From: Macrosoma leucophasiata
Lineage: Eukaryota; Arthropoda; Insecta; Lepidoptera; Hedylidae
Reading direction: 5' to 3'
Length of the DNA: 64,000 nt
Assembly (NCBI GenBank): GCA_036365455.1
Contig: JAWQUS010000010.1
Location: forward strand, 21,438,501 to 21,502,500
Below, one piece after another: positions 19,801 to 32,083 of the stretch. Position 1 is the stretch's first letter. Every line of letters starts with the position of its first letter. Below the pieces are notes generated by a model that had not been told where the DNA came from, did no database searches, and was given only the letters and a program-made list of their open reading frames with translations. The translations under genes and the position numbers were made by a program.

Positions 19801-22752
19801 ATGGCCATACGGCCTTTAAATAATTTAGCAAGCAGGATAAAACCCTATTCACTTAGAATAGGGTTTTTTAACGCCAATGGCATGTCAGGCCTCCGCGATG
19901 AGCTGGGAGAATTTCTCCGCGATAAAAATATTGATGTCTTCCTCATCCAGGAGACATTTTTAAAACCCGCCCGCCGTAACCCAAGCTTGGCCAATTATAG
20001 GTTAGTACGAAACGATCGTACAGACGGTGCCCTCGGGGGCACCCTTATATATTACAAGAGGACGTTACATTGCACGCCTCTACCCTCCCCCGACGACCTG
20101 GAGAACATTGAAGTCTCAGTTTGCCTATTAGCGATGACCGGTCATCAGCCGATCACTATAGTGTCGGCGTATCTATCCCCCCAACGCGATCTCTTAGTAG
20201 GCGACCTAGATCGTCTATTTAAGCTTGGCGACTCCGTCATAGTGGCAGGAGATCTCAACGCCAAACACATAATGTGGAGCTGTAACTCGTCTAACGCACG
20301 AGGGACAGTTCTAGAACGTTATCTTGACAGGGCACCTATAGACATTCTAGTGCCACTCGAACCCACCCACTATTGTTATGACGACAACATGGGACGACCC
20401 GACATACTCGATCTAGCACTTGTAAAGAACGTAAACTTACGTCTACATTCTATACGAGTGCTACACGAGTTAGACTCTGACCATAGACCTGTTATCATAG
20501 AATTTATCCCCCATAGCGGCCCCACTGATACAGGTCATAGTGACATCCCGATGAGAGTGGTAACCGACTGGTCTCAAGTGAGACGCAGGTTGGCTACCAC
20601 CACATCCGAAGACCTCGATACGATCCCCTCACTCATAGAGACCCCTGACGAAGTCAATAGCGCGATCCTTGCTCTCACTAACCACGTACAATCCGTCGTA
20701 GACGGATGTTCAGAGGAAAAACCCGTGACTGTACCCAGTCACGCCGTTATCCCTGAGCACGTACGGGAGATAGTGAGAGAAAGGAATGCAACTACAAGAG
20801 CTTACTACTCTGCCCCAACGGCCGATAGAAAAACCGCCATGCGATACTGGCAACGTCAGGCCAAGAAATGCAAGGTGGAAGTCTATAACGGCCGCTGGGA
20901 GCAAAAGCTCACTGACCTTGATCCCACTCATACAGAGTATTGGAAGCTTTTCAGCTGCTTCAAATCTCCCAACGAGGCATCCATGCCTCCCCTCATTCGT
21001 CCCAACCAACCGCCAGCCTTCGATGACTTCGAAAAGTCCGAATGCCTGGCGAGCGAACTCGAGACTCAATGCTCTCCAAGTACGATGCCGATAGCTGCCG
21101 ATCATTTAGATAAGATTAACTCTGAAGTCGAAAGTAGGAACGCGAGACCGCCAACCCCTCCGCGCGAAACCGGTCCCATTCCCGACACGCAGTTCGATGA
21201 AAACGCTAACGATAATAGCGAAAATAATGATGATCCTCTCAGACCTGTGACAGTCGTAGAGGTGTCAGACCTGATCAAGCGTCTAAAAGTGCGGAAAGCG
21301 CCGGGTGCGGACGGCGTTTCCAATCGCACAGTTAGAAACTTTCCCCCCTTGCTCATTGCCCTTTTGGCTGCGATACTCAACGCAGCGTTTAAAAATAGTA
21401 TGTTTCCACCCGCGTGGAAAGAGGCCACAGTTATCGGGTTTAAAAAGCCCGGTAAGCCGAGCAACCAGGCCTCGTCATACAGGCCGATAAGTCTGCTCAG
21501 TTCTCTCAGTAAACTTTACGAGCGCGTCGTGTACGCTCGACTCTTAGATTTCACCCGAGTGCGGCACTTGATCCCGGACGAACAGTTCGGGTTCCGTGCT
21601 CGCCACTCCTGTGTCCATCAAGTACATCGAATCACCGAGCATATACTCAGTAAATTCGATAGAAAGATTATGACGGGAGCCCTCTTCTTCGATATCGCCA
21701 AAGCGTTCGACCGCGTGTGGCACAACGGCTTATTATATAAGCTGTACACTCTCGGAGTGCCCACCCAAATCGTGCACATCATTCGCGATTTTCTGTCGGA
21801 CAGAGGCTTTCGATATCGAGTCGAGGGTACCCTTTCGAACCGTCACACCATAACAGCCGGTGTTCCCCAAGGATCCGTACTCTCCCCCCTCCTGTTCACG
21901 CTATACACTAGCGATATCCCTGTCCGCCACGGCGTTCAGGTGGCAATGTACGCTGACGACACTGCTATTTACGTCTCTGGCAGAAAGCCAGAGATCATAA
22001 GGAAAGCCCTGCAAGCGGCGGCCAAAGACCTTGAGTCTTGGTTCCGCCGCTGGCGTATAGAGGTAAATCCTAGCAAGAGCGCTGCCATACTCTTTATACG
22101 GGACCGCGCTCCCAGACCTAACGTAGCCCCAGTCCTCATGTTTGACGAGCCCATCCCCTGGATGGACAAAATCAAATACTTAGGAGTGACGCTTGATCGG
22201 CATCTGACCTTCGCTGCACATGTAAAAGCAGCGCGCGCAAAGGCTGCATTCGTGTTGTCCCAATTACATTGTTTATTAAACAAAAAGAGCAAGCTATCGG
22301 CCCGGAACAAACTCCGTGCCTATACGTCCTGCATAAGGCCCATACTATGTTACGCGTCCCCGGTATTCGCCCACGCGAAAAACACAATATTACATAAGCT
22401 TCAAACTTTGCAGAATCGATTCTTACGTAGAGCCGTAGGCGCGCCTTGGTACGTACGTAATAAAAACTTGCACATTGACGCAAATCTGCCTACCATCCGG
22501 CAGTTTATGAAGCGAGCTTCAGCTCGCTATTTCGACCGGGCGAGTCACCACCCGAATCCGCTGGTCAGAGCGGCCGCAATTTACACTCCTTTTGATCGCG
22601 CCAAAAGGAGACGTCCAAGGCACGTCTTAAAAGATCCGGACGATGAGACCACGTTGGCCATCGCCGCTATGAACAATCATTTACAGAATCACACTGCACA
22701 AACCGCCAACAATACAACGCGCCGACGCGTTTCGCGCCGCGCCCGCCCCTGA
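19801..22752 (+). CDS. LINE ORF2, endonuclease-reverse transcriptase, 983 aa
   Basis: The protein nicks target DNA and copies element RNA there. The N-terminal AP-type endonuclease shows FFNANGM (N24), LIQE (E51), VAGDLNAKH (D151, N153) and SDHRP (D227, H228). The reverse transcriptase shows FFDIAKAFD (D631), AGVPQGSVLSP (686-696) and YADD (717-720). All expected catalytic residues are present. The closing part of about 200 residues includes RPILCYASPVFA and LQNRFLRRAVGAPWYVR, typical of Jockey. There is no RNase H domain. ORF2 starts 7 bases after the ORF1 stop, so it probably relies on reinitiation or termination-coupled translation. The C-terminus is strongly basic (TTRRRVSRRARP). The whole frame is open. 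Confidence 0.94.
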   Translation: MAIRPLNNLASRIKPYSLRIGFFNANGMSGLRDELGEFLRDKNIDVFLIQETFLKPARRNPSLANYRLVRNDRTDGALGGTLIYYKRTLHCTPLPSPDDLENIEVSVCLLAMTGHQPITIVSAYLSPQRDLLVGDLDRLFKLGDSVIVAGDLNAKHIMWSCNSSNARGTVLERYLDRAPIDILVPLEPTHYCYDDNMGRPDILDLALVKNVNLRLHSIRVLHELDSDHRPVIIEFIPHSGPTDTGHSDIPMRVVTDWSQVRRRLATTTSEDLDTIPSLIETPDEVNSAILALTNHVQSVVDGCSEEKPVTVPSHAVIPEHVREIVRERNATTRAYYSAPTADRKTAMRYWQRQAKKCKVEVYNGRWEQKLTDLDPTHTEYWKLFSCFKSPNEASMPPLIRPNQPPAFDDFEKSECLASELETQCSPSTMPIAADHLDKINSEVESRNARPPTPPRETGPIPDTQFDENANDNSENNDDPLRPVTVVEVSDLIKRLKVRKAPGADGVSNRTVRNFPPLLIALLAAILNAAFKNSMFPPAWKEATVIGFKKPGKPSNQASSYRPISLLSSLSKLYERVVYARLLDFTRVRHLIPDEQFGFRARHSCVHQVHRITEHILSKFDRKIMTGALFFDIAKAFDRVWHNGLLYKLYTLGVPTQIVHIIRDFLSDRGFRYRVEGTLSNRHTITAGVPQGSVLSPLLFTLYTSDIPVRHGVQVAMYADDTAIYVSGRKPEIIRKALQAAAKDLESWFRRWRIEVNPSKSAAILFIRDRAPRPNVAPVLMFDEPIPWMDKIKYLGVTLDRHLTFAAHVKAARAKAAFVLSQLHCLLNKKSKLSARNKLRAYTSCIRPILCYASPVFAHAKNTILHKLQTLQNRFLRRAVGAPWYVRNKNLHIDANLPTIRQFMKRASARYFDRASHHPNPLVRAAAIYTPFDRAKRRRPRHVLKDPDDETTLAIAAMNNHLQNHTAQTANNTTRRRVSRRARP

Positions 22753-23482
<730 letters not shown>

Positions 23483-23575
23483 GTGCAGCAGAAATAGCGC
23501 TCCACGAAGTCGAAACAAGCCAATGGTGTCTTTCGTAGGCTCGATGTGCAATATTTTTGCTGGGTGTATGTTTAA
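23483..23575. mobile_element. TA-flanked MITE, right part
   Basis: 'gctccacgaagtcgaaacaa' to 'gctcgatgtgcaatattttt' completes the element broken at 16950. Confidence 0.75.
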
Positions 23576-24880
23576 ACTATGTTCCAATTGATCTCAATTA
23601 TTGAATGCAGATTTCGGTCTGAGTTCAATCACTGATCAGTTGAACTAGTACCAAATTGGCGAATGAATAATATAAATTGAATCATGGAAAGTGTCCAATT
23701 TGTCTCGAAAAGGGTTTCATAATTCTGAACGGAAAACTTGCAGTACATCGTCGTGACATCGTTATAACCACGTACTCCTTCTCAGTGGTGATTTACTTCA
23801 TTGGTGTAGAAAAGCAACAATAATGTTGTTTTTATTACAATACTTTAAAGAGAAATACAGTGTAAAATGTTTTCTTTTTTTTTTCTTTCAAATGAATTTG
23901 GTCAAATTGTAATACCTACTGACCTATAGTCATAGTCATCTGTGGTAATCCACAGCTATTAGGTACTCATTGATAGCTTCGAACTATACCTACTCTCAGG
24001 ATGGAATCGAAAAACAGGGTTTACCTTCTATAATATATTTAATTTATTTTAAGCACAATCATTAAAATTTTTGGACGATTAACCAAAAATTTTATTTTAA
24101 AAAATTGACGGAATTTCTCCTAGTAATCTAGTATGGTTAGATTTTAATTGTTTGTGGTTTATTTTGTTTCATTGTTTATTGTAAGATTTAGGTATCTTAA
24201 GTTTTTAGAAACAAGAATTTTCTTTACTTCATTGGATGTTTGTTAGTCATATGGATGTTTGTTAGCCATATACCTACTCGATTACGTAAAGCTACTTATG
24301 GATTGTCGTTTCTTAAAAGAGTGTATCAGTGAGCCAGTGAGACAATATAGAGATGAATTAAGAATAATTGGTCCTAAATAAAACATTCGAATGTTTTTAT
24401 AAAAGTCAGAACGAAATCTATTTCGATCCGTTAATATAATCATTAACCGAGTTTAATTTACCAATCCGTATATTTTTCATGCAATAAGGTTAACATTGGA
24501 ACGTCTCCAAAAATAAGCGAAAATTAATCTCTCATGGGTATCTAATTCGTAATAAATAAATAAATATTGAAGATTTATAACCGCCTAGTTCACTGGCGGA
24601 CGTTTAACGGTTGCGGTAAATGAGGATTGTAAATTAAATATAGATTTATGGTTGTTTTCATTGGAACTCATCAAGTTCGGGTGTTAACTTGTGGATGTGA
24701 ACCACCACACAACAATATAAATCGTCCACATTATCATACACACCCATCACATCTTAATGATCGAAGACTACTTGCTATCTCTCCCAGAGATGAAGATCGA
24801 GGAGTTAGGCATTACTGCAATACCTTATCTGTCTACCGCAAAATCTGTATTATGTATTGCTCTAACTAAACCAATGCTGA
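23576..24880. other. AT-rich DNA without recognised genes
   Basis: It contains a short tandem duplication near 24233-24272 ('tggatgtttgttag.cat'). No exon or element ends are seen. Confidence 0.45.
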
Positions 24881-24885
24881 CGACT

Positions 24886-25110
24886 CAATTGGTCCAGCGC
24901 GGCAGCGGCGTTTGACGACCGCTTGATTTGAGGGTCGCGATGTGGATCCACGAGACAATTAAATACATAATTTGTATGGTTGATCACCCATTGATATATT
25001 TTTTTTCGAGTCTGGATGTTTGTATGTGTGTTGTGTGAACAACGACATAGGCTGTGTAGGTATATTATGTATTTTATTTTTGCAAGTGCATTTTATTTTA
25101 TTTTTACCGT
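24886..25110 (+). repeat. Possible second tRNA-derived SINE fragment
   Basis: 'caattggtccagcgcggcag' is head-like, and 'tcgagtctggatgtttgtat' resembles the 'tcgggtctgggtgtttgt' body seen at 39215. Both are diverged. Confidence 0.35.
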
Positions 25111-25522
25111 CCAAGTAGTTCCTATGATTGAAAACACTGAATGGAAGGAATCATTTTACAGTTTTTAAAACTATATATTCGCTATACATCTAATAAATCT
25201 TTATGATTTACAATCTCAACCGGATATATTAAGACTGTTCCATACAATGTAGGTACATCTTCATATAATTCATGTCCATTAAAATTTATTATCATACGAA
25301 ACCCACAGAAACATACGCAACTTCCCGTTTTAGAGCACTTATTACGTTTTCGTCCTTAAACTTGTATGTTGTCATACCTGCCTACTCAAAGATCATACGT
25401 GAGATGTTTGTTTTAAACTAGCAAACATTGATGTTTATTGTTTGAATTTACGCTGGAACTTGAATAAACTGAATATCCGCTGGATGACATGATGATATGT
25501 TGACGTTTGATATAATATTATA

Positions 25523-25785
25523 CAGTGCTCAACAATAAATATTGCACATCGAGCCTAGGCAGGAGGCTTCGGCTTATTTCGGGTCTGTAGAGCGTTATCT
25601 CTTTCACACCGTACTTATTTGACGTTTGTCGACCATTTTGACCAAGTTTTGACTAATACCGGACTGTCAGCAAACTGTCAGTGCTTACGTAGGCAGTGTG
25701 CAACAGAGATTACTCTCTACGAAGTCGAAACAAGCCGATCGTCTCTTTCGCAGGCTCGATGTGCAATATTAATTGTTGAGTACTG
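25523..25785. mobile_element. TA-flanked MITE, best-preserved copy
   Basis: The ends are 'cagtgctcaacaataaatat' and the inverse 'atattaattgttgagtactg', with TA on both sides. The long inner arms include 'gcttatttcgggtctgtaga'. Confidence 0.85.
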
Positions 25786-25791
25786 TAATTA

Positions 25792-26027
25792 CAGCCAAGA
25801 AATTATGTACATCGATGTTAGGAAAGAGACAACCGGCTAGTTTCGACTTCGCGGCGCGTTATCTCTGTTGCACACTGCAAACGTAAGCACTGATACTGTG
25901 GTCAAAACTTGATCAAATGGTCGAAAATCGTCACATCGGTATAGTGCGAACGAGATAACGCTCTACAGAGGCGAAAATAGTCGAAATCTCTTTCCTAAGG
26001 TCCATGTGTAATATTTCTTGCTCGTGG
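25792..26027. mobile_element. TA-flanked MITE, adjacent second copy
   Basis: It has the same family layout, 'atgtacatcgatgttaggaa' to 'ggtccatgtgtaatatttct', and is only six bases from the previous copy. The central segment runs in the opposite direction. Confidence 0.75.
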
Positions 26028-26596
26028 ATATATGTTCTCCATTCTGTATAATAAAATCTACATAAACATTGTTTTTCTTGGTGTCTACTTCTTTATTAAT
26101 CCTTCCCTATTTTCTTGATATTTGTACACGGCTACTAAAGAAGTTAAGTTTTTCGAGTAAAGAATCCTTGGTTAGATGCCGCCTTTTATGGCAGATAGAG
26201 TAGTGTATTATTCCTGTTTATTAGAACTACTCTTGTAGCATCTTTAATGTTTTTAAGAGTTTACTTAAATTTTTGGTTGGTAATATCTTGTAGGCACAGT
26301 CATAGTTTATTGAAACCTATTTCAATTTATGATAACGCTCTTGAAAATGAATATCGCTCTCCTATTGAATAATATATGGGATGATTCATTGGATGAGTCT
26401 ATCTTAAATCTATCCCCTGATTTCAGACTTTCTCTTATTGACTAATCTCGATGAATCACTGAAAGTCCACGAAAGAAAACATTTCAGGAAGTGTAAATTC
26501 TAAGATAAAAGCATTTTGGCTGAAATATTGTTACTTGTTATTTTAACTGCACTGATCGAGAACAAACCTAGGGGAAGGAAGGAACATAAGTTTACT
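26028..26596. other. AT-rich DNA without recognised features
   Basis: No coding or repeat signal noticed. Confidence 0.5.
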
Positions 26597-26690
26597 GGTA
26601 GTAAAGTTCAGTGTCGCAGCTCGAGAGCGTAGGCACTACCGTATTACCTATTACTTAATCTTCTTTTCACTTAATGGTAGTTCGGTCAAG
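26597..26690 (+). repeat. SINE head fragment
   Basis: 'tactggtagtaaagttcagt' and 'gcgtaggcactaccgtatta' match the SINE head. Confidence 0.6.
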
Positions 26691-26739
26691 TAAATTGAAC
26701 ATTGCACAATAGTTTAACTATCTATCTATCTTTACATAA

Positions 26740-26930
26740 TATTATACGAGTAAAGCTGAAGAGTTAGTGTGTTTGCTTGAACGCGCTAATCTCAGGCACT
26801 ATTGGTCCGATTTGAAAAAATCTGTCAGTGTTAGATAGCCCATTTATCGAGTAAGGCTTTATAATATAACATCACGCTAAGATGAATAGGAGACATTGCA
26901 ACGGCGCGAAGCCGGGGCGGGCCGCTAGTA
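26740..26930 (+). mobile_element. Helitron-like repeat
   Basis: It contains 'attggtccgatttgaaaaaa' and ends 'cgcgaagccggggcgggccgctag' before t, the same CTAG terminal style as the repeat at 2729. Confidence 0.45.
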
Positions 26931-27217
26931 ATAATATATTGCTACAAAACATAAATGTAATTTGTCAGAGGTTCATACACCCAAGCAGAAGAAAAAAACA
27001 AGACATGTTTGTTGAAACAGTATCCAATGTAAAGACACGGATACCTTTGCAAATAATATTGAGCTGCGTTTGGAGCTTTGGCTCCGTTCCAAATAAGATC
27101 GTTTCCTTCGTATCTTCAAGCATTATGAACTATTTACTTTAATACCAGACGAACTGATGAAAATAAATAATATTATGTTTCAATTGAATTCTTATCGGTT
27201 GGTGGCGTTTATCTTTT

Positions 27218-27425
27218 TTTATGTCATAGTGGCAAACAAGCATACAGTTAACATTGATGGTAAGTAATACTGCAGCCTATCAACATCTACTTGAAATCAG
27301 AGATTTCAATATTGATGCGTTGCCACTCCTGCGGTCTAACGTGTTATGCCTCTGTGTCGGAAATTAAAGGATGTACATTATCACCTGTCCGAAACGCGAG
27401 TACACTACCATTTAGCGGCAAAAAA
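27218..27425 (-). mobile_element. Lepidopteran SINE, 5' truncated
   Basis: 'ggcaaacaagcatacagtta' to 'ctaccatttagcggcaaaaa' is the antisense SINE without its head. Confidence 0.75.
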
Positions 27426-27957
27426 GCCGGAGGTCAAATGAAGATGGCTTTTATCCAAGATAGATTTTACAGTCAGGCAACTGGTGAGCGCAAACGGCTC
27501 TAAGCCTCAATAAAGGAGATGTATGGAAAATGTAATGCAAAAATGTATGGACCTCCGGCCATGTATTGTACACAATATCATTAAACAGGCAAAATCAATA
27601 TAAAAACGTTTTTTACTGCATATTTTTACTTATTTAGCTTTGTTTGCAGTTACAAAACATTATTAGCAGTTAGAATTGCAACTCAAAACCAACATGGCAA
27701 ATATGGCGGGCGATGTCATTTTGACATTTTAATATTAAAATTGTATTTTGAATAAAGTAATTGGAGAAAAAAGTAATATTTTCTAAATACTATCAAAATT
27801 GTTTGATCCCAAGTGTCGGCTGTATCGCCGCCATGTTTAACATAGATGAAAATGATAAAATCGTTTGAATTAAATGTGGTTGTAACTCTAAAATATATTC
27901 TTGAATAAATTAATTGTATTTTTTTCGGATTCTTCTTTAATTTACCCATTTTTTGAG

Positions 27958-28142
27958 GACGTGTACGAACCAGAGCCGAGCTCGCAACATCTCCTTTACA
28001 CAAACACCTAGTGGGGACCCCTGTGGGTCCGATCCTCGGTTTAGGGAGTTGCGGCGTCCCCCCAAGACATATCCGATTAGGGGTGGTGCAACTTTCGCTC
28101 TGATCATCGGTTGGTGAGCAAAACGCTTCCGTTTGGCGATGA
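27958..28142 (-). pseudogene. Jockey-like LINE 3' UTR remnant
   Basis: On the minus strand, 'gagcgaaagttgcaccaccc', 'taatcggatatgtct' and 'ccctaaaccgagg.tcggaccc' appear in the same order as in the intact LINE 3' UTR at 22786-22920. No ORF2 remains, so it is a strongly 5'-truncated relative. Confidence 0.7.
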
Positions 28143-28154
28143 CAGATATTTTAT

Positions 28155-28487
28155 ATTGGATAATGCGGTAGTGCTTATGCGCTCAAGATAAGGGTCTAGA
28201 ACTCTGGAACTCTGTCACCAAGAAAATGTTTTTTTTTTTAATAAAAGTGATGTTTAATGATGACTGAAGCCTATAGACACTTACACAATGACCAGAGGTC
28301 CAAATGCAGATGCGTTGCCATTCCTGAGGCCTAACGTGTTATGCCTCTGTGCCGGAAATTACAGGGCCGTACATTACCACCTGACCGGAACACGACAGTG
28401 CTGAACACTACCATTTAGCGGCAAGTATATTAGGTAATGCGGTGGTGCCTACGCCCGCGAGCTCCGTCACTGGAGCTCTACCACCAA
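28155..28487 (-). mobile_element. SINE fragment followed by a second SINE copy
   Basis: 28155-28223 is a head fragment ('ggataatgcggtagtgctta'). From 28229 a second copy has lost part of its 3' region but is otherwise complete to 'gagctctaccaccaa'. Confidence 0.75.
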
Positions 28488-28825
28488 TGTAATATGTTAT
28501 TGCTAATGAGGGAAACAAGTATTATTATCATATTCTCTGATTATACTGCGGAATAGCATTTTCAATAGTACTACATAGTTTTCTAATACCGCAGATTGAG
28601 TAATTGCGGTGAAACTAAATAACCACAGACGCGTTATACATTTGCAATGGCTGGTAAAACTATAGCGGACATTATCATATTCACATGTTTTTATGTTTTA
28701 ACTGTGCACAAAACTGTGTGTGTAGTAAGTAGCGTGTGATATTCGATACTACTTGTAAATATAAGTCTTACCTCGAAAGATAACTCATTCAAAGAATCCA
28801 ATTCTAGTACACCTACCTACATATT

Positions 28826-29045
28826 ATATGTATCTTCACGCCGAATCTCTTTTGGGGTAGGAGAGATCGTCAAGTATCCCGGTTCTTACACAACTCTTGT
28901 TTCTCTTCTATTTCATCACTCTCTTTATACTTTATACATGCATGCCAATTGCGAAGACTCTTGACCCCACCTTTACACAGGTCCTATTTGGTCCAGGTAT
29001 GAGTAGGTATGAGGTTAGTCTTGGTCTAGAGTCTAGTATCTAGAG
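28826..29045 (-). pseudogene. LINE 3' stub, diverged
   Basis: 'gtatcttcacgccgaatctc' is the reverse of the LINE tail at 12746. The interior resembles that fragment ('tcgcaattggcatgc...'), with many changes. Confidence 0.6.
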
Positions 29046-29204
29046 ATACTACAAGCAGTTTACAATAATTTCAGATTTCAAATTGCATTTTTTGATAACC
29101 CGGCTGCACGGCTGAAAAGTTGTCACGTTCCGCCTGACCCAAGCGTGCAGAGATCTCCAAACAAGCGATAAAAGCACGATCGGCCTAAGCGTTCGACTAG
29201 TGAC

Positions 29205-29246
29205 CATAGAGCAACACGGGCCACCGGGACCGGAGGGGAGTGACGC
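29205..29246 (+). repeat. Terminus of an 8-bp-duplication MITE
   Basis: 'catagagcaacacgggccac' followed by 'accggaggggag' is the end of the family at 31418. Confidence 0.6.
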
Positions 29247-30263
29247 ATGATTTCTTATGTTATCACGATAACAAAATTATTGTCTGACGGACAACCATTT
29301 CGGACCGACTTTTATCAAAATTGAAGACTGCGAATTAAGAAACTGACAAAACTAGGTAAGTTGAAATATAAAAATTTTGCAAAGTACTTTTTTATATAAA
29401 CTTTTAGAGATCTCTACAATAAAACCTTGTTTTATGACTAGTAGAAAAATTACGATGTAGTCAATCTATCAGTTTAAGTGGTTTGAGAGTATATCCATTG
29501 GAAAATAGAATTGTGTTGTAACGTGTTTGCATAAACATATATTTCTACATAGTTAGGTTTTTAAGTTACAGATATATTCCTACCTACAAGATCATTTCTT
29601 TGAAGACGTGTATAAATTTTCAGAACATGAGGCGAGAAGTGGGCAGAAATTATTCAGTTACGAATAATTTCGTGGAAAAAAATTCTATCTAGGTATATAA
29701 TCTCTAATTCGCCTGTTTCTCTCTAATAGGATAGAGGTAAAAACGTGCATTCAAGCAAATACTTACTATTCGCCAATCAAATGGTCGCTAACCGTTTAAT
29801 TGGTTTATTCCCGTTGTCCCCGTGCGCCCTGTCCCCGTGAACGGGGACAACGGTTTTTTTTGTGGGAGTCGTGCCTTAATTTTATTTTTAATCGGACTCA
29901 AATCGTACAAATTTATTCATCCAACGATGTACTCAACAAGTATGCTTAGCTTGCATCGCAAAACATTGCAATCAAAAGCCAAATAAGCGATCCACATCGT
30001 TATCTAAGAGATGTCAGATATCGTAATGTTTGCGATTACACTACAGTAACTGATATAATAATATCGGGCGTTGGGACGTGACGACCCCACCGCCCACTGG
30101 CGGAGGAATTATCTCTACTGAAAAAGAATCCTTCCACTAGTGCAGTCAGCCAACCGAACAATGATGATCAAACAATGATCAAACCATTCTAATGGGCGGT
30201 AGTAAGTGCAATAACGCAAGATTTCTGAGCAACATGGTCCTAAAACAAACTAAAACTAATGTA
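29247..30263. other. AT-rich DNA with one GC hairpin
   Basis: At 29811-29853, 'ccgttgtccccgt' pairs with 'acggggacaacgg' across a 17-base loop, followed by a T run. No gene is seen nearby. Confidence 0.6.
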
Positions 30264-30487
30264 ACGTAACTTCACGCCTGTAATCCCTGAAGGGGAAGGC
30301 AGAGATAAATGCATGCATTCAAGCATACATGCAAACACTCACAATTCACCGATTACGTTTTGGCTCATATAACCAGTGGTGAGCCCGTTGACATCTCCGG
30401 GCACATTACCAAATTCAGAGATACTAACATTACTAACTGAGAAACTGCCAGAAAATGGAAAAGTTCCAATAGAACCCAAGATAAACG
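30264..30487 (-). mobile_element. tRNA-headed SINE, headless copy
   Basis: In antisense it reads 'gtaacttcacgcctgtaatc' to 'ccaatagaacccaagataaa'. This is the body and 3' end of the family at 60639. Confidence 0.75.
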
Positions 30488-30497
30488 ATTTTTACAC

Positions 30498-30712
30498 CGT
30501 TATGTGCCCGGAGATGGCAACAGGTTCGCCACCTGTTACATGGGCCAAAACGTAACCGGCGAGTCGTGGGTGTTTGCATGTATGCTTGAATGCATGCATT
30601 TACCTCTGCCTACCCCTCCGGGGATTACAGGCGTGAAGTTACGTTTTTTTTTTACACCTTTATTTCTACCACTACTAGTAGTAGTGGCCTGCTACCACTA
30701 GGCTACTGAGAA
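30498..30712. mobile_element. Inverted SINE tail plus inverted head, composite
   Basis: 30498-30646 is a plus-strand SINE tail ('ttatgtgcccggagatggca' to 'gcgtgaagttacg'). 30670-30712 is the head in antisense ('tagtagtggcctgctaccac'). Together with 30264-30487 this makes an inverted composite of one family. Confidence 0.7.
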
Positions 30713-31169
30713 GAAAACTGATGTTTTAGAAAACGACATGCATGAGTGATTAGTTAGTTTCACGACATTGGAATTTGTTGTAGTAGCAATTTTGTAATCT
30801 CAAACTGTTTACAAATCGTAGTTGTTGATAACAAACTGCACACAAAGGAATTATTGTCATCGCGTCATCGTTTGTTAAACAATTGAGTTTTCATTCATCA
30901 TATGTTATTCATTGTGAGATATGCGTACCTATATGTTAACTTTGTATAGCGATAACAACTGAGGATACTTTTGTTAAAATGCAGCTAGACACATTCGTTA
31001 TTCAGGGTTATTTTCAAAATCAAATCAAATTTTTTCGACTCTGTCATCTGCCTGATGATTCATAAGTAAAGGCATGCCGAAATGTCCAAACTATTTGATT
31101 ATATTTATTCAAATTCCATTTGCAAATACTAATTTCGCCTACTGAGCCTATCACCTATTTGTATTATTT

Positions 31170-31742
31170 TATGTAATGAAGGTGGCATACAAGCATGCTG
31201 TTCACATTGATGTTCAAGTGACGACAGCCTATAGACAGCTACACAAAAACCAAAGGTCAAGAAGCGTTGCCACCCCTTAGTTGTCATGTCTCTGTGATAG
31301 CTTTTATAACCAGGCCATACATTACCATCAAACCGGAACACGATAGTGCTGAATTTGGCGGCAGATGGATTAGGTAACGCGGTGGTGCCTACGCCCTCAA
31401 GTACTTACACTGGGAGTCATAGAGCAACACCGGAGGGGAGTAGCCATAAGCAGGCTTTCCCCTCTGTCAAAGTACAAACCAGGCCCAGTACCCAAATAGG
31501 CCTACAGCTGGCGCCTAGATGTTTAAATGTATGCGTGAAATTGTTTCTGTATTTTGTTAAAGTCAAGGTGTGAGTTTCGTCGTAATATACGATTTCTGTA
31601 GTGTGCGTGTGTGTCGCACGCATTTCCACCCGCAAAAAATGACAGACTGTTTTGCATCGGTAATAAACGCTATGATGGCTACTCCCCTCCAGTCCGCCGC
31701 GGCCGGTGGCCCGTGATGCTCTATGCTGGGAGTCTACCACCA
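31170..31742 (-). mobile_element. Lepidopteran SINE interrupted by a MITE
   Basis: The 3' part and middle are at 31170-31417, and the last head bases at 31726-31742 ('ctgggagtctaccaccag'). The interruption is the MITE at 31418-31725, bounded by an exact 8-base duplication. Confidence 0.8.
31418..31725. mobile_element. hAT-type MITE, exact 8-bp target duplication
   Basis: The termini are 'catagagcaacaccggaggg' and the inverse of 'gtgatgctctatg'. The target duplication is 'ctgggagt' on both sides. An 8-base duplication is characteristic of hAT elements. The body includes 'gtcaaggtgtgagtttcgtc'. No transposase frame. Confidence 0.85.
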
Positions 31743-32083
31743 GTAAAATTTATTTAATGCAGATTGTGATTAGTAAAATCTCTGATTTAAATTAAAATTT
31801 CTATAAATAAACGTTCACAATTTTGGTCAATTTTATACACGTCAATTAAAGGTTCGAACATAAAAACAATCAACGGATACAAAATTTAATAGCCAATTTC
31901 CAACGAGGTATCAAAGAAATTTTCTTGGCAAGGGACGCAGAGATTGACAAACGAAGGCCGATTCATAATAAATAATAAACTGGCGGATTGGCCGCGTTTT
32001 AATGAAGTTTCGCGTGTCAGTCAGATAGATCAAAAGGATTCAGTGTTTGATCGTCGGATGTCTACTTGGGCCTTTGTTGTTAT

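Noticed and set aside
18113..19808. Several minus-strand and alternate-frame ORFs across the LINE ORF1
   Set aside because: They are shadows caused by the GC-rich, stop-poor composition of ORF1.
29811..29870. Bacterial-style terminator (GC hairpin plus T run)
   Set aside because: The context is a eukaryotic nuclear genome with no adjacent gene; treated as a chance or foldback structure.
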